The notes under the pieces: model-generated
The model's database searches: none
Seen by the model: the letters and a program-made list of their open reading frames with translations, nothing else
Told to the model about the DNA's origin: nothing
Assembly (NCBI GenBank): GCA_021795255.1
Contig: JAJYPQ010000066.1
Coordinates: forward strand, 1-13,764
DNA from: Pseudomonadota bacterium
GTDB lineage: Bacteria; Pseudomonadota; Gammaproteobacteria; Acidiferrobacterales; Acidiferrobacteraceae
Direction: 5' to 3'
Length of the DNA: 13,764 nucleotides
Translations under genes and position numbers: made by a program
Part shown: piece by piece, positions 7,314-13,764 of the stretch
How the letters are laid out: every line of letters begins with the position of its first letter
How positions within the stretch are numbered: the stretch's first letter is position 1

Positions 7314-7894
7314 CGTTTAGTCAGCGCGGGAATACTCGATAAGGAGGCCCCGGCCGTCAGCGGATACCCACAGCGACACCGAGCCGCACCGGCCGCAACC
7401 GTGGCCGTGCAGTGCGGGCACACCGATACGGCCGTCACCTCCGCGCCGAACACATGGCCACAGGCGCAACGCCCGATGACACGGGGCACTGTCGCCATAC
7501 AGGCTGGGCAGACCTTATCGCCGACCGCCCGCTGGGGTGGTTCTATCTCGCGCGCCCGGCCGTCCGGACGCGCCTTGTCCTGATACGCCTTAAGGTCGCG
7601 CTCCAGGCCGGCAATTTCGGCCTCCACCTGGGCCACGACCCGTGCCCGGCCGGGGTCGACAGGAGACCGCTCGGCTTCCCGCTGGAGCCGCTTGAGCTCG
7701 TCTTGATATTGGCGGTGGCGGGCCACGAGATACTCGCCATACAGCCGCTCCTGGTCTTCGTCGTGGTCGCTGCCAGCGGTCTCCGCGTAGCCGCAAAAAG
7801 GGCAGGCCCGTGAATCCCGCGCATACTGCCGGGCACACGACGGGCAAGGCTTACGGTAGAGCGTGGCGATCGGTTCGTCGGTCATGTCAGTCAT
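7310..7894 (-). CDS. Hypothetical protein with three zinc ribbons and a central coiled coil
   Basis: The 194-residue product contains three four-cysteine sites: Cys17/20/31/34 (CPSC...CPFC), Cys129/132/143/145 (CPAC...CACG) and Cys159/162/173/175 (CPHC...CRCG). Each looks like a small zinc ribbon of the rubredoxin-knuckle type. Between the first and second lies a charged helical segment (about residues 45-108), rich in Glu, Arg, Gln and Leu, likely a coiled coil. There is no signal peptide or membrane segment, so it should be cytoplasmic. Zinc ribbons of this kind occur in adaptor or nucleic-acid/protein-binding proteins; no specific function can be given. Two in-frame ATGs (MTDMTDEP) are possible; GAGGTG lies 7 nt before the first. 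It converges on cbpM with a 4-bp overlap of stop codons (TTAG), so the two may influence each other's 3' ends. Confidence 0.8.
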   Translation of the reverse strand: MTDMTDEPIATLYRKPCPSCARQYARDSRACPFCGYAETAGSDHDEDQERLYGEYLVARHRQYQDELKRLQREAERSPVDPGRARVVAQVEAEIAGLERDLKAYQDKARPDGRAREIEPPQRAVGDKVCPACMATVPRVIGRCACGHVFGAEVTAVSVCPHCTATVAAGAARCRCGYPLTAGASLSSIPALTKR

Positions 7895-8190
7895 TTAAGA
7901 ACACCTCATGCTCAACTATAACAAGCGCCGGGGCGCTTTTGAAGGCGCGCCTGTCCGACCAGACGCACCGCCTGCCGCTATCCCCACAGCCGACCACCGT
8001 CCACTATGGGACCATCCGGGCCCCGCGCGCGCTGCCCTGAAGCCCTGGGCGCGTAGCCTATCGTTCCGACCCACGACCCATCACCCTGATCTCAGCCCTC
8101 GCTGCGGCCTCCCCCGAATAGCCGGGCGGGTCTTGATCTCGCTTCGAGACGGCTGCACACTGGCGCTTTCATAGGCTGTGGAGGCCTCCC
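7895..8190. other. 296-nt intergenic region between divergent zinc-ribbon gene and small ORF
   Basis: Besides the putative promoter and repeat at 7902-7943, this stretch has a small hairpin CTCGcttCGAG (8138-8148) and the palindrome GGAGGCCTCC (8180-8189) just before the next ORF. The frames that cross it have no ribosome site, no recognisable motif and compositions typical of random GC-rich translation. No RNA gene was recognised. No convincing promoter toward the right was found. Confidence 0.45.
7902..7943 (-). promoter_or_regulatory. Putative promoter of the zinc-ribbon gene with an internal inverted repeat
   Basis: Read on the minus strand there is TTCAAA (plus 7938-7943), a 17-bp spacer and TATAGT (plus 7915-7920), a reasonable sigma-70 type promoter with a weak -35. 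Within the spacer and touching the -35 lies the inverted repeat AAGCGCC-gg-GGCGCTT (7923-7938), which is where a repressor or MerR-type activator would bind. On the plus strand the same repeat is followed by TTTT and could instead be a weak terminator, but no plus-strand gene ends here. The ribosome site GAGGTG is at 7902-7907. Confidence 0.35.
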
Positions 8191-8427
8191 ATGTGCTTTT
8201 GTGAAAGCGATGCGGTCAACATCCTTATTCATGTCAAAGCGCGAAAAAGGTTTCCTGGTATTCGTTTCCATGAACCGAGCCTCGAGCACGTAGCGCGGGC
8301 CTTTGCGATTCGCACAACAGCCGACGTGCGCGCTTTGGGCGACGCCGGCCTGCAGGCCCTAAGCCTGGCCCTGTTGCGCGTCTTGCCCACCGCCGCCTGC
8401 CCACTCGACTACAAAGAGGCCGGCTAG
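8191..8427 (+). CDS. Small hypothetical protein, 78 residues
   Basis: I do not recognise this protein. It begins MCFCESDAVNILIHVKARKR, with a CxC pair at residues 2 and 4. A likely helical half follows (EHVARAFAIRTTADVRALGD and a leucine/alanine-rich stretch LQALSLALLRVLPTAA), ending in LDYKEAG. No signal peptide or membrane segment is evident. Support for being a gene is a well-placed GGAGG (8180-8184) six nt before the ATG, a plausible protein-like composition, and a strong terminator-like hairpin just after the stop. The ribosome site is half of a perfect 10-bp palindrome. It is flanked by the divergent zinc-ribbon gene and the PLD gene 147 nt downstream; nothing shows what it does. Confidence 0.5.
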   Translation: MCFCESDAVNILIHVKARKRFPGIRFHEPSLEHVARAFAIRTTADVRALGDAGLQALSLALLRVLPTAACPLDYKEAG

Positions 8428-8432
8428 ACGCT

Positions 8433-8495
8433 AAAGCGGCGCCCCCTTTCCGGATAAGCCATGACGGCTTGCTCCGAGAAGCGGGGCGCCCTTTT
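8433..8495 (+). terminator. Composite stem-loop with T tract (probable Rho-independent terminator)
   Basis: GGCGCCCC (8438-8445) pairs with GGGGCGCC (8483-8490). Inside, CGGA (8451-8454) pairs with TCCG (8473-8476), and AAGCC (8456-8460) pairs with GGCTT (8466-8470) around an ATGAC loop. CTTTT (8491-8495) follows, and the A-rich bases 8433-8436 can pair with the T tract. It lies directly after the stop of the 78-residue ORF. The long interior is unusual for a terminator, so a small structured RNA is an alternative. A second weaker hairpin CCCGA/TCGGG lies at 8503-8520. Confidence 0.6.
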
Positions 8496-8574
8496 GCCCG
8501 CGCCCGAGCACGCTTTCGGGACAAAGGCTTAGGGCCGATACCGGCAGCTGAGGTCAACCCGTAAGCTTGTCGTC

Positions 8575-10713
8575 ATGGCGGGTATACTGAAAGAGGGTCG
8601 GAATTGCTGGTGCCTCGCGCAAGCGGATCGGGTCGCGTTCTTGGTGGATGCCGAGAACTATTTCCGGGCCTTCGAAGAAGCCGTTTCGAAAGCGGAGAGT
8701 ACGATCCTCATCGTGGGCTGGGACGTCGACAGCCGGATGTGCTTGGCGCCGGGCCCGACAAGCGGCCAGAGCCGCCAGTTGGGCGCCCTTTTAGATAGCC
8801 TCATCCGCCAAAAGAACAGCCTGCGCGGCTACATCCTGAGCTGGGACTTCTCCCTCCTCTTCGCCCTCGAACGTGAACCCTTCCCAGGCTTTAAATTAGG
8901 CTGGCGGACCCACAAACGACTTCGCTTCCACCTGGACGGTGAACACCCCAAGGCCGGATCACACCACCAAAAGATCGTCGTCGTCGATGACGCCGTGGCA
9001 TTCACAGGCGGCCTTGACCTCACGATCCATCGGTGGGACACCCGTGATCACAGGCCCGAGGACCCGCGCCGAATCGATCCCGCCGGTAAACTGGGCGGCC
9101 CCTTTCATGACCTCCAGATCGCCGTCAGCGGACCGGCCGCCGAGGCCCTGGGGCGCTTGGCTCGAACGCGCTGGACGCGCGCTACCGGGGAAACCCTCCG
9201 CACTCGTCCATCGCCGTCAGGTCATAGGCCTTGGCCGCCTGCGGCAGTCCCGGTGCTCCACAACGTGGCGGTTGCGATTAGCCGTACCGAGGCGGCCTTT
9301 GAGGGGCGCGAAGATGTGTTCGAAATCCGCAATCTGTATACGGATGCCTTGGCCCAAGCTCAACACTGCGTCTACATCGAAAACCAGTACCTGACGGCCG
9401 CCGTCGTAGGCGATGCCCTGCTAGCGCTCCTAGCCCGCGACGAACCGCCCGAAGTCATCATCGTTCTGCCCCATAAACTAACGGGCTGGCTCCAACAACG
9501 CACCATGGGCGTGTTGCGCGCCCGACTCATAAAGCGCTTGCGGGTAGCCGACAAAAAGAACCGCTTGCGCGTTTATTATCCAGCGCTGGATGGGCTAGAC
9601 GACGAATACATCAAGGTCCACTCCAAGGTCCTGATCATAGACGACGAATTCGTGACGGTGGGATCCGCCAACCTCAACAATCGTTCCATGGGCCTTGATA
9701 GCGAATGTAACGTCAGTTTGGAAAGCGACGGAGACGCCGCGATCCGCACCGCTATCGCCGGCCTGCGCGCCGACCTGATCGGTGAGCATCTGGGGCTTGC
9801 CGCGGCCGAGGTCGCGGGAAAGCGCGCACTTCATGCCTCCTGGATCGCCTTGATCGAGTCATGCCGCTCGCATCCACGCCATCTCGAGCCCTTAGAAGAC
9901 CTACCGGAAGAGACCTTGGAACCGGTCGCTGAGACCTTCATTACCGATCCCGAGCGATCGATAGACCCGCAGGAACTCATTGCGACCTATGTCCCGGAAA
10001 CCGTACGCCAACACGCGGCCCTGCGCCTTTTCCGAAACGCCCTCGTGATCCTAGCGCTAGGCGCCTTAGTCGCGACTTGGCACTTTACCTCGCTCCATGC
10101 GGGGCTCAATGTGCGCCGCCTGCTGGCCCTCCTCCAGCACATGGGCACGTCCGCCCTGGCGCCACTTGTACTTTGGCTCGGCTTCCTCGCAGGCGGGCTC
10201 ACCTTTTTCCCGGTCACCCTTCTGATCGTCGTCACCGCCATCGCCTTTACGCCCCCCGTAAGCTTGCTCTACGCCTTTCTCGGCTGCCTATCGAGCGCCT
10301 CACTCAACTACGCCGTGGGGCGGGTGCTCGGCACCCGCGCCCTCAACAGCTTGGTTAAGGATCGCTGGCGCGAACTTCGCCATCGCCTGCGGCGCCGAGG
10401 GCTGCGTACCATGATCACGGTAAGTCTCGTACCGATCGCGCCTTTTACCTTAATCACCGCCACCGCCGGGGCCCTCAAGATCCGCTATCGAGACCTGCTT
10501 CTCGGCACCGCGATCGGTGTCGCTCCAGGGATCCTGACCGTAACGCTCTTTACGCGCGGCCTCACCGAGGCCTTGAGCCACCCGCTCGCAACACTGCCCG
10601 CGATGCTTCTTGTGCTGCTCGCCATCGCTCTTGGGATACTCGCTCTCTGGGTACGGCGTGGGGTGGTCCATGCTGCCGGCAAGGAAACGGCTGTGACCTG
10701 CGCACGCAAATGA
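8575..10713 (+). CDS. Phospholipase D-like protein fused to a VTT (TVP38/TMEM64, DedA-like) membrane domain
   Basis: The 712-residue protein has two parts. Residues about 1-400 are a phospholipase D/cardiolipin synthase-type catalytic region with two HKD motifs: HQKIVVVDD (His131, Lys133, Asp138) followed by GGLDL, and HSKVLIIDD (His349, Lys351, Asp356) followed by GSANLNNRS. Both are intact, so phosphatidyl transfer or hydrolysis is expected. Residues about 485-700 are hydrophobic with several membrane segments and VTT features: FFPVTLLIVV, a YAVGR segment near 579 and SLVPIAPFTL near 617, typical of TVP38/SNARE-associated proteins, some of which act as lipid scramblases. Joining a lipid-modifying enzyme to such a domain suggests action on inner-membrane phospholipids. 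ATG 8575 gives a normal N-terminus (MAGILKEGRNCW) but has no clear ribosome site. The stop overlaps the next gene as ATGA. Substrate is unknown. Confidence 0.9.
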   Translation: MAGILKEGRNCWCLAQADRVAFLVDAENYFRAFEEAVSKAESTILIVGWDVDSRMCLAPGPTSGQSRQLGALLDSLIRQKNSLRGYILSWDFSLLFALEREPFPGFKLGWRTHKRLRFHLDGEHPKAGSHHQKIVVVDDAVAFTGGLDLTIHRWDTRDHRPEDPRRIDPAGKLGGPFHDLQIAVSGPAAEALGRLARTRWTRATGETLRTRPSPSGHRPWPPAAVPVLHNVAVAISRTEAAFEGREDVFEIRNLYTDALAQAQHCVYIENQYLTAAVVGDALLALLARDEPPEVIIVLPHKLTGWLQQRTMGVLRARLIKRLRVADKKNRLRVYYPALDGLDDEYIKVHSKVLIIDDEFVTVGSANLNNRSMGLDSECNVSLESDGDAAIRTAIAGLRADLIGEHLGLAAAEVAGKRALHASWIALIESCRSHPRHLEPLEDLPEETLEPVAETFITDPERSIDPQELIATYVPETVRQHAALRLFRNALVILALGALVATWHFTSLHAGLNVRRLLALLQHMGTSALAPLVLWLGFLAGGLTFFPVTLLIVVTAIAFTPPVSLLYAFLGCLSSASLNYAVGRVLGTRALNSLVKDRWRELRHRLRRRGLRTMITVSLVPIAPFTLITATAGALKIRYRDLLLGTAIGVAPGILTVTLFTRGLTEALSHPLATLPAMLLVLLAIALGILALWVRRGVVHAAGKETAVTCARK

Positions 10714-11414
10714 GCGCTCGATTTACCGTCGTCTCCTACAACATTCATGGCTGCGTAGGGCGGGACCGGATGCGCGACGCCGATCGCGTAGCGGCCACAT
10801 TGCGCACACTCGAGGCTGACATTATTGGGCTTCAGGAGGTGGACACCCATTCAGGACCCGGTCTTGATAGCGCGCAAATGGACTATCTTCCCCACGCGAC
10901 CGGCTTGCACGCCGCACGCGGACCCATATTGACCCGCCACCATGGCCATTACGGGAATCTGTTGCTGACCCCGTTTCCGATCTTGGCGGTGCGCCATATC
11001 GACTTAAGCATCGGCCGCCATGAGCCGCGCGGGGCGCTGGACGTGGACATCCGTCTGCACGAGCGGGTGGTGCGGGTGGTCGTGACCCACTTTGGCTTAT
11101 TGCCTTGGGAGCGCCGCGCCCAAGCGCGACAGCTGATGGCCGCGCTTAATCATCCGCGCGGCGCAGCGCTCGTAGTCATGGGTGACTTCAACGAATGGCT
11201 GCCCTTCAGCCACAGCCTCGATCCCTTGCGCCAGGCACTCCATGGCGACGGAAAAACGCCCGCCACCTACCCGGCCTTTTTCCCTATCCTCCCCCTGGAT
11301 CGCATCTTTGTCTCCCCGGCCGAGGCCCACATCGAGCTCACGGCCGAGGCCACCCATGTGACCCGCGTCTGCTCAGATCATCTGCCGCTACGGGCGGCCA
11401 TCACTTGGCCTTAG
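10710..11414 (+). CDS. Endonuclease/exonuclease/phosphatase-fold enzyme
   Basis: The 234-residue product has the EEP fold signatures in order: VVSYNIHGC (Asn11), GLQEVDTH (Glu43, metal ligand), VTHFGL (His127), VVMGDFNEW (Asp159, Asn161) and CSDHLPLRA (Asp223, His224). All catalytic and metal-binding positions are present, so it should be a Mg-dependent phosphodiesterase or phosphatase. Members of this superfamily cut DNA, RNA, inositol phosphates or sphingomyelin. Its coupling (ATGA, 10710-10713) to a PLD-VTT protein favours a phospholipid or phosphodiester lipid substrate, which is inference. No signal peptide is seen, so the protein appears cytoplasmic or associated with the membrane through its partner. 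The last 14 bp overlap the 3' end of the convergent CDGSH gene. Confidence 0.9.
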   Translation: MSARFTVVSYNIHGCVGRDRMRDADRVAATLRTLEADIIGLQEVDTHSGPGLDSAQMDYLPHATGLHAARGPILTRHHGHYGNLLLTPFPILAVRHIDLSIGRHEPRGALDVDIRLHERVVRVVVTHFGLLPWERRAQARQLMAALNHPRGAALVVMGDFNEWLPFSHSLDPLRQALHGDGKTPATYPAFFPILPLDRIFVSPAEAHIELTAEATHVTRVCSDHLPLRAAITWP

Positions 11415-11610
11415 CGGGGACCGAATCTTCCGAACGAAAGCCCACCTTCACGTGGCTCCCGTCGCAAAACGGCTTATGCGCTGAGGCGCCGCACCGGCAC
11501 AGCGCCGCCGGTTTCCCGGCCTCCAGCGTAAACTCCTGTCCCTTGTCATCAACGATAACGGCGCCCTCTACGAGATAGGGGCCGTTGGTCTTTACCGTAA
11601 TCTTCGCCAT
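11401..11610 (-). CDS. CDGSH iron-sulfur domain protein
   Basis: The 69-residue protein has a single CDGSH motif: Cys38, Cys40, Cys49 and His53 in CRCGASAHKPFCDGSH, the C-x-C-x8-CDGSH pattern that binds a labile, redox-active [2Fe-2S] cluster by three cysteines and one histidine. The N-terminus (MAKITVKTNGPYLVEGAVIV) forms the expected beta strands. There is no membrane anchor, unlike mitochondrial mitoNEET. AAGGAGA lies 6 nt before the ATG. It starts 9 nt after the ilvD stop on the same strand and is probably in the same operon. Since dihydroxy-acid dehydratase is itself an oxidant-sensitive Fe-S enzyme, a supporting role in cluster supply or redox is possible but not shown. Confidence 0.93.
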   Translation of the reverse strand: MAKITVKTNGPYLVEGAVIVDDKGQEFTLEAGKPAALCRCGASAHKPFCDGSHVKVGFRSEDSVPAKAK

Positions 11611-11619
11611 GAGCTCTCC

Positions 11620-13295
11620 TTATTCGTCCGTCACACAGCCGAGCGTCGCGTTCTGGACATTCTTGATGTACTTCCACAGCGTACCACGGTGCGCCTTGTA
11701 GGGCGGCATAAGCCACGCCTGGCGTCGCCGCTCCCACTCGTCGTCACTCACATCGGCCTGCAACAGATGGCGCTCAGCGTCTATCGTCACCCGATCGCCA
11801 TCTTGCACCAAGGCAATCGGGCCGCCTTCCTGTGCTTCCGGGACTACGTGGCCTACGATAAAGCCGTGAGACCCCCCCGAAAACCGGCCGTCCGTCACCA
11901 AGGCCACGTCATTGCCAAGCCCAGCGCCCATGAGCGCCGACGTAGGGGTCAACATCTCCGGCATGCCGGGGCCGCCTTTGGGGCCTTCGTAGCGGATAAT
12001 GACCACGTCACCGCGTTGGATCTTACTGTCTTTCAAAGACGCGAGCATGGCCTCCTCGGAATCGAATACCCGCGCCGGCCCGGTAAAGCTTAAGCCCTCT
12101 TTCCCGGTAATCTTGGCCACAGACCCCCCAGGTGCGAGGTTGCCGGTCAGGATCTGGATATGGGCCGTGGGCTTAATGGGATCCGTGAGCGGGCGCACGA
12201 CCTGCTGGCCAGCCCGCAAGGGCTTTACGTCGGCCAAGTTCTCGGCCACGGTCTTACCAGTCACAGTCAGGCAGTCGCCGTGGATCAGACCCGCGCCTAG
12301 GAGCAGCTGCATAACGGCTGGGACCCCCCCACTTCGTGCAAATCCTCCATGACGTATTTACCGCTCGGCTTCAGATCGGCGAGCAGCGGCACTTTATCGC
12401 TGACTCGCTGAAAGTCCTCAAGCGCCAAGGTCACACCGGCGGCCCGCGCCATCGCAATCAAATGCAATACCGCGTTCGTCGAGCCTCCGAGCACCATCAC
12501 CATGACCATGGCGTTCTCGAAGGCCGCGCGCGTCATAATATCGCGTGGCTTAATGTCGCGCTCGAGCAGCATGCGGACCACAGCACCGGCACGCCGACAT
12601 TCGTCGCGCTTGCCCGCATCCACCGCCGGGGTCGAGGAGCTATAAGGAAGACTCATACCCAAGGCCTCGATCGCGGACGCCATGGTGTTGGCGGTGTACA
12701 TGCCGCCGCAGGCCCCGGCGCCCGGACAGGCATTGCGGATGACTTCGCTGCGCTGCTGCTCGGTGATCGTGCCCACTAAAAACGCGCCATAGGCCTGAAA
12801 GGCCGAGATGATATCGAGCGTCTGGCCGTGGGCATGGCCCGGTTTGATGGAGCCCCCGTAGATCATGAGTCCCGGGCGATTGACTCGCGCCATTCCGATT
12901 AAGCAACCCGGCATGTTCTTATCGCAACCCGGGAGGGTAATCTGGGCGTCGTACCACTGGGCGCCCATGACGGTTTCGACCGAATCGGCGATGAGGTCTC
13001 GCGACTGGAGCGAATAGCTCATGCCATCGGTTCCCATGGACATGCCGTCCGACACCCCGACGGTATTGAATCGCATGCCGACGAGCCCGGCCTCCACCAC
13101 CCCGTCCTTCACAAGGCCGGCGAGATCCAAAAGATGCATATTGCAGGGATTGCCCTCGAACCAGACGCTGCCGATCCCCACCTGGGCCTTTTCCATATCC
13201 TCCGGCGACAGCCCGGTCGCATATAACATGGCTTGCGATGCCCCCTGAGATTTGGGAGCGGTAATGTTGGCGCTATAACGGTTAAGCTTTATCAT
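11620..13295 (-). CDS. ilvD: Dihydroxy-acid dehydratase, reading frame broken once by an apparent 1-nt deletion
   Basis: IlvD dehydrates 2,3-dihydroxy-3-methylvalerate or -isovalerate to the 2-keto acid in isoleucine and valine synthesis, using an Fe-S cluster. The first frame (13295 down to 12297) holds [32 protein letters not shown] and [20 protein letters not shown], with the three cluster cysteines. The second (from about 12312 down to 11620) continues with [20 protein letters not shown] and [11 protein letters not shown]. The break lies in a run of seven C on the plus strand (12324-12330). With one more base the protein would read [13 protein letters not shown], exactly as in the family, giving about 558 residues, the size of the shorter, probably [2Fe-2S], DHAD type. 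It is therefore a sequencing error, a fresh mutation, or a frameshift site. GGAGGA precedes the ATG. The CDGSH gene follows. Confidence 0.93.
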
Positions 13296-13312
13296 GTGTC
13301 CTCCGCAGCCAC

Positions 13313-13342
13313 ATTGTACAGAGTGGCTTACTGAACAGACAA
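13313..13342 (-). promoter_or_regulatory. Putative sigma-70 promoter of ilvD
   Basis: On the minus strand TTGTCT (plus 13337-13342) is followed after 18 bp by TACAAT (plus 13313-13318). The ilvD ribosome site GGAGGA lies close downstream, so the leader would be short (about 10 nt), with no room for a leader-peptide attenuator of the kind that controls some ilv operons. Confidence 0.5.
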
Positions 13343-13377
13343 CTTGCTCTGAAAAGAGCCGTCATTCTAAGGCAACC

Positions 13378-13764
13378 ATGAGCGACCCCCTCGTTCGGAT
13401 CTCGAAATTGCTCGCAGCACGGGGGATCTGCTCGCGTCGCGAGGCCGACAGTTATCTCGAGCGCGGACTGGTCCTAGTCGCCGGCCGGCCGGCCACACTC
13501 GGCGAGCGCGTGGCCCCCGATGCCGTCATTACCCTGGCGCCAGCGGCCCGCGCCCGACAAGAACGGCGGGTCACCATACTCATGAATAAGCCGATCGGCT
13601 ACGTATCGGGCCAAGCCGAGAAGGGATATCAAACCGCGCACGTCCTCCTCACCCCCGACCGCTACCTCGGTCCCGGCAAAGCGGCAAGGGTACCGGCGGA
13701 CTTGGCCATCGCGGGGCGTCTCGATATCGATTCGCAAGGATTATTGGTTCTGACCGAGGATGGG
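13378..13764 (+). CDS. Pseudouridine synthase of the RluB/RluF (RsuA) family, N-terminal part
   Basis: The gene runs off the right edge; 129 residues are seen. It opens with an S4 RNA-binding domain ([20 protein letters not shown], about residues 7-50), which anchors such enzymes to rRNA. The start of the synthase domain follows with [12 protein letters not shown] (residues 68-79) and the catalytic motif [17 protein letters not shown] (Asp116 the predicted nucleophile). The layout S4 plus catalytic domain separates it from the S4-less rluE product in this window. The [10 protein letters not shown] form followed by a GYQTAHVLL segment looks RluF-like, but RluB cannot be excluded and the target uridine is not determined. 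The ATG at 13378 has only a weak TAAGGC ribosome site. It is divergent from ilvD across 82 bp. Confidence 0.88.
   Translation, partial: MSDPLVRISKLLAARGICSRREADSYLERGLVLVAGRPATLGERVAPDAVITLAPAARARQERRVTILMNKPIGYVSGQAEKGYQTAHVLLTPDRYLGPGKAARVPADLAIAGRLDIDSQGLLVLTEDG

Noticed and set aside
7412..7813. 133-codon plus-strand frame opposite the zinc-ribbon gene
   Set aside because: The minus-strand frame has regular cysteine sites and a good ribosome site; the plus-strand frame is its mirror and lacks both.
7923..7941. Rho-independent terminator on the plus strand (AAGCGCC/GGCGCTT then TTTT)
   Set aside because: No plus-strand gene ends nearby; the nearest, cbpM, ends 600 nt upstream. Its position in a minus-strand promoter makes an operator more likely, though not proven.
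1..13764. CRISPR array, transposon, prophage or toxin-antitoxin system
   Set aside because: No regularly spaced direct repeats, no transposase, integrase or phage structural motifs and no recognisable toxin-antitoxin pair were found by reading both strands.

Overview
The window is GC-rich, gene-dense bacterial chromosome. Gene content and order point to a gammaproteobacterium: divergent icd and rluE, then nudJ, mnmA and purB, is the classic E. coli-type neighbourhood, and cbpA-cbpM is a typical proteobacterial pair. An acidophilic or chemolithotrophic lineage such as Acidiferrobacter is a guess only; nothing here proves it. No rRNA, tRNA, CRISPR array or transposase gene was recognised.

Layout. 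(1) 99-566 (-): the N-terminal third of a TolC-family outer-membrane efflux lipoprotein, broken near the left edge. (2) 626-1867 (-): icd, NADP-type isocitrate dehydrogenase. (3) 1952-4004 (+): a tight rluE-nudJ-mnmA block (23S rRNA pseudouridine synthase, Nudix hydrolase, tRNA 2-thiouridylase). (4) 4001-4658: the place where hflD normally lies. It holds only a 58-codon reading frame coupled to mnmA, then about 480 nt without a convincing gene but with a large nested hairpin. (5) 4659-6020 (+): purB. (6) 6061-7313 (+): cbpA and cbpM, a DnaJ-like co-chaperone and its modulator. (7) 7310-7894 (-): a protein with three zinc ribbons and a coiled coil, convergent with cbpM. (8) 8191-8427 (+): a small unknown ORF followed by a composite hairpin with a T tract. 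(9) 8575-11414 (+): a phospholipase D-like protein fused to a TVP38/DedA-type (VTT) membrane domain, coupled by ATGA to an endonuclease/exonuclease/phosphatase-fold enzyme. (10) 11401-13295 (-): ilvD (dihydroxy-acid dehydratase, with an apparent frameshift in a G tract) followed 9 nt later by a CDGSH iron-sulfur protein. (11) 13378 to the right edge (+): the start of an RluB/RluF-like pseudouridine synthase, divergent from ilvD.

Most genes are housekeeping: TCA cycle, purine and branched-chain amino acid synthesis, rRNA/tRNA modification and chaperone control. The points most worth a second look are the replaced or decayed hflD locus with its structured RNA-like segment, the ilvD frameshift lying exactly on a G_GGG_GGG heptamer, the ilvD-CDGSH pairing, the PLD-VTT/EEP membrane-lipid operon, and the zinc-ribbon gene with an inverted repeat inside its putative promoter. 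I saw no clear, complete novel defence or mobile system.
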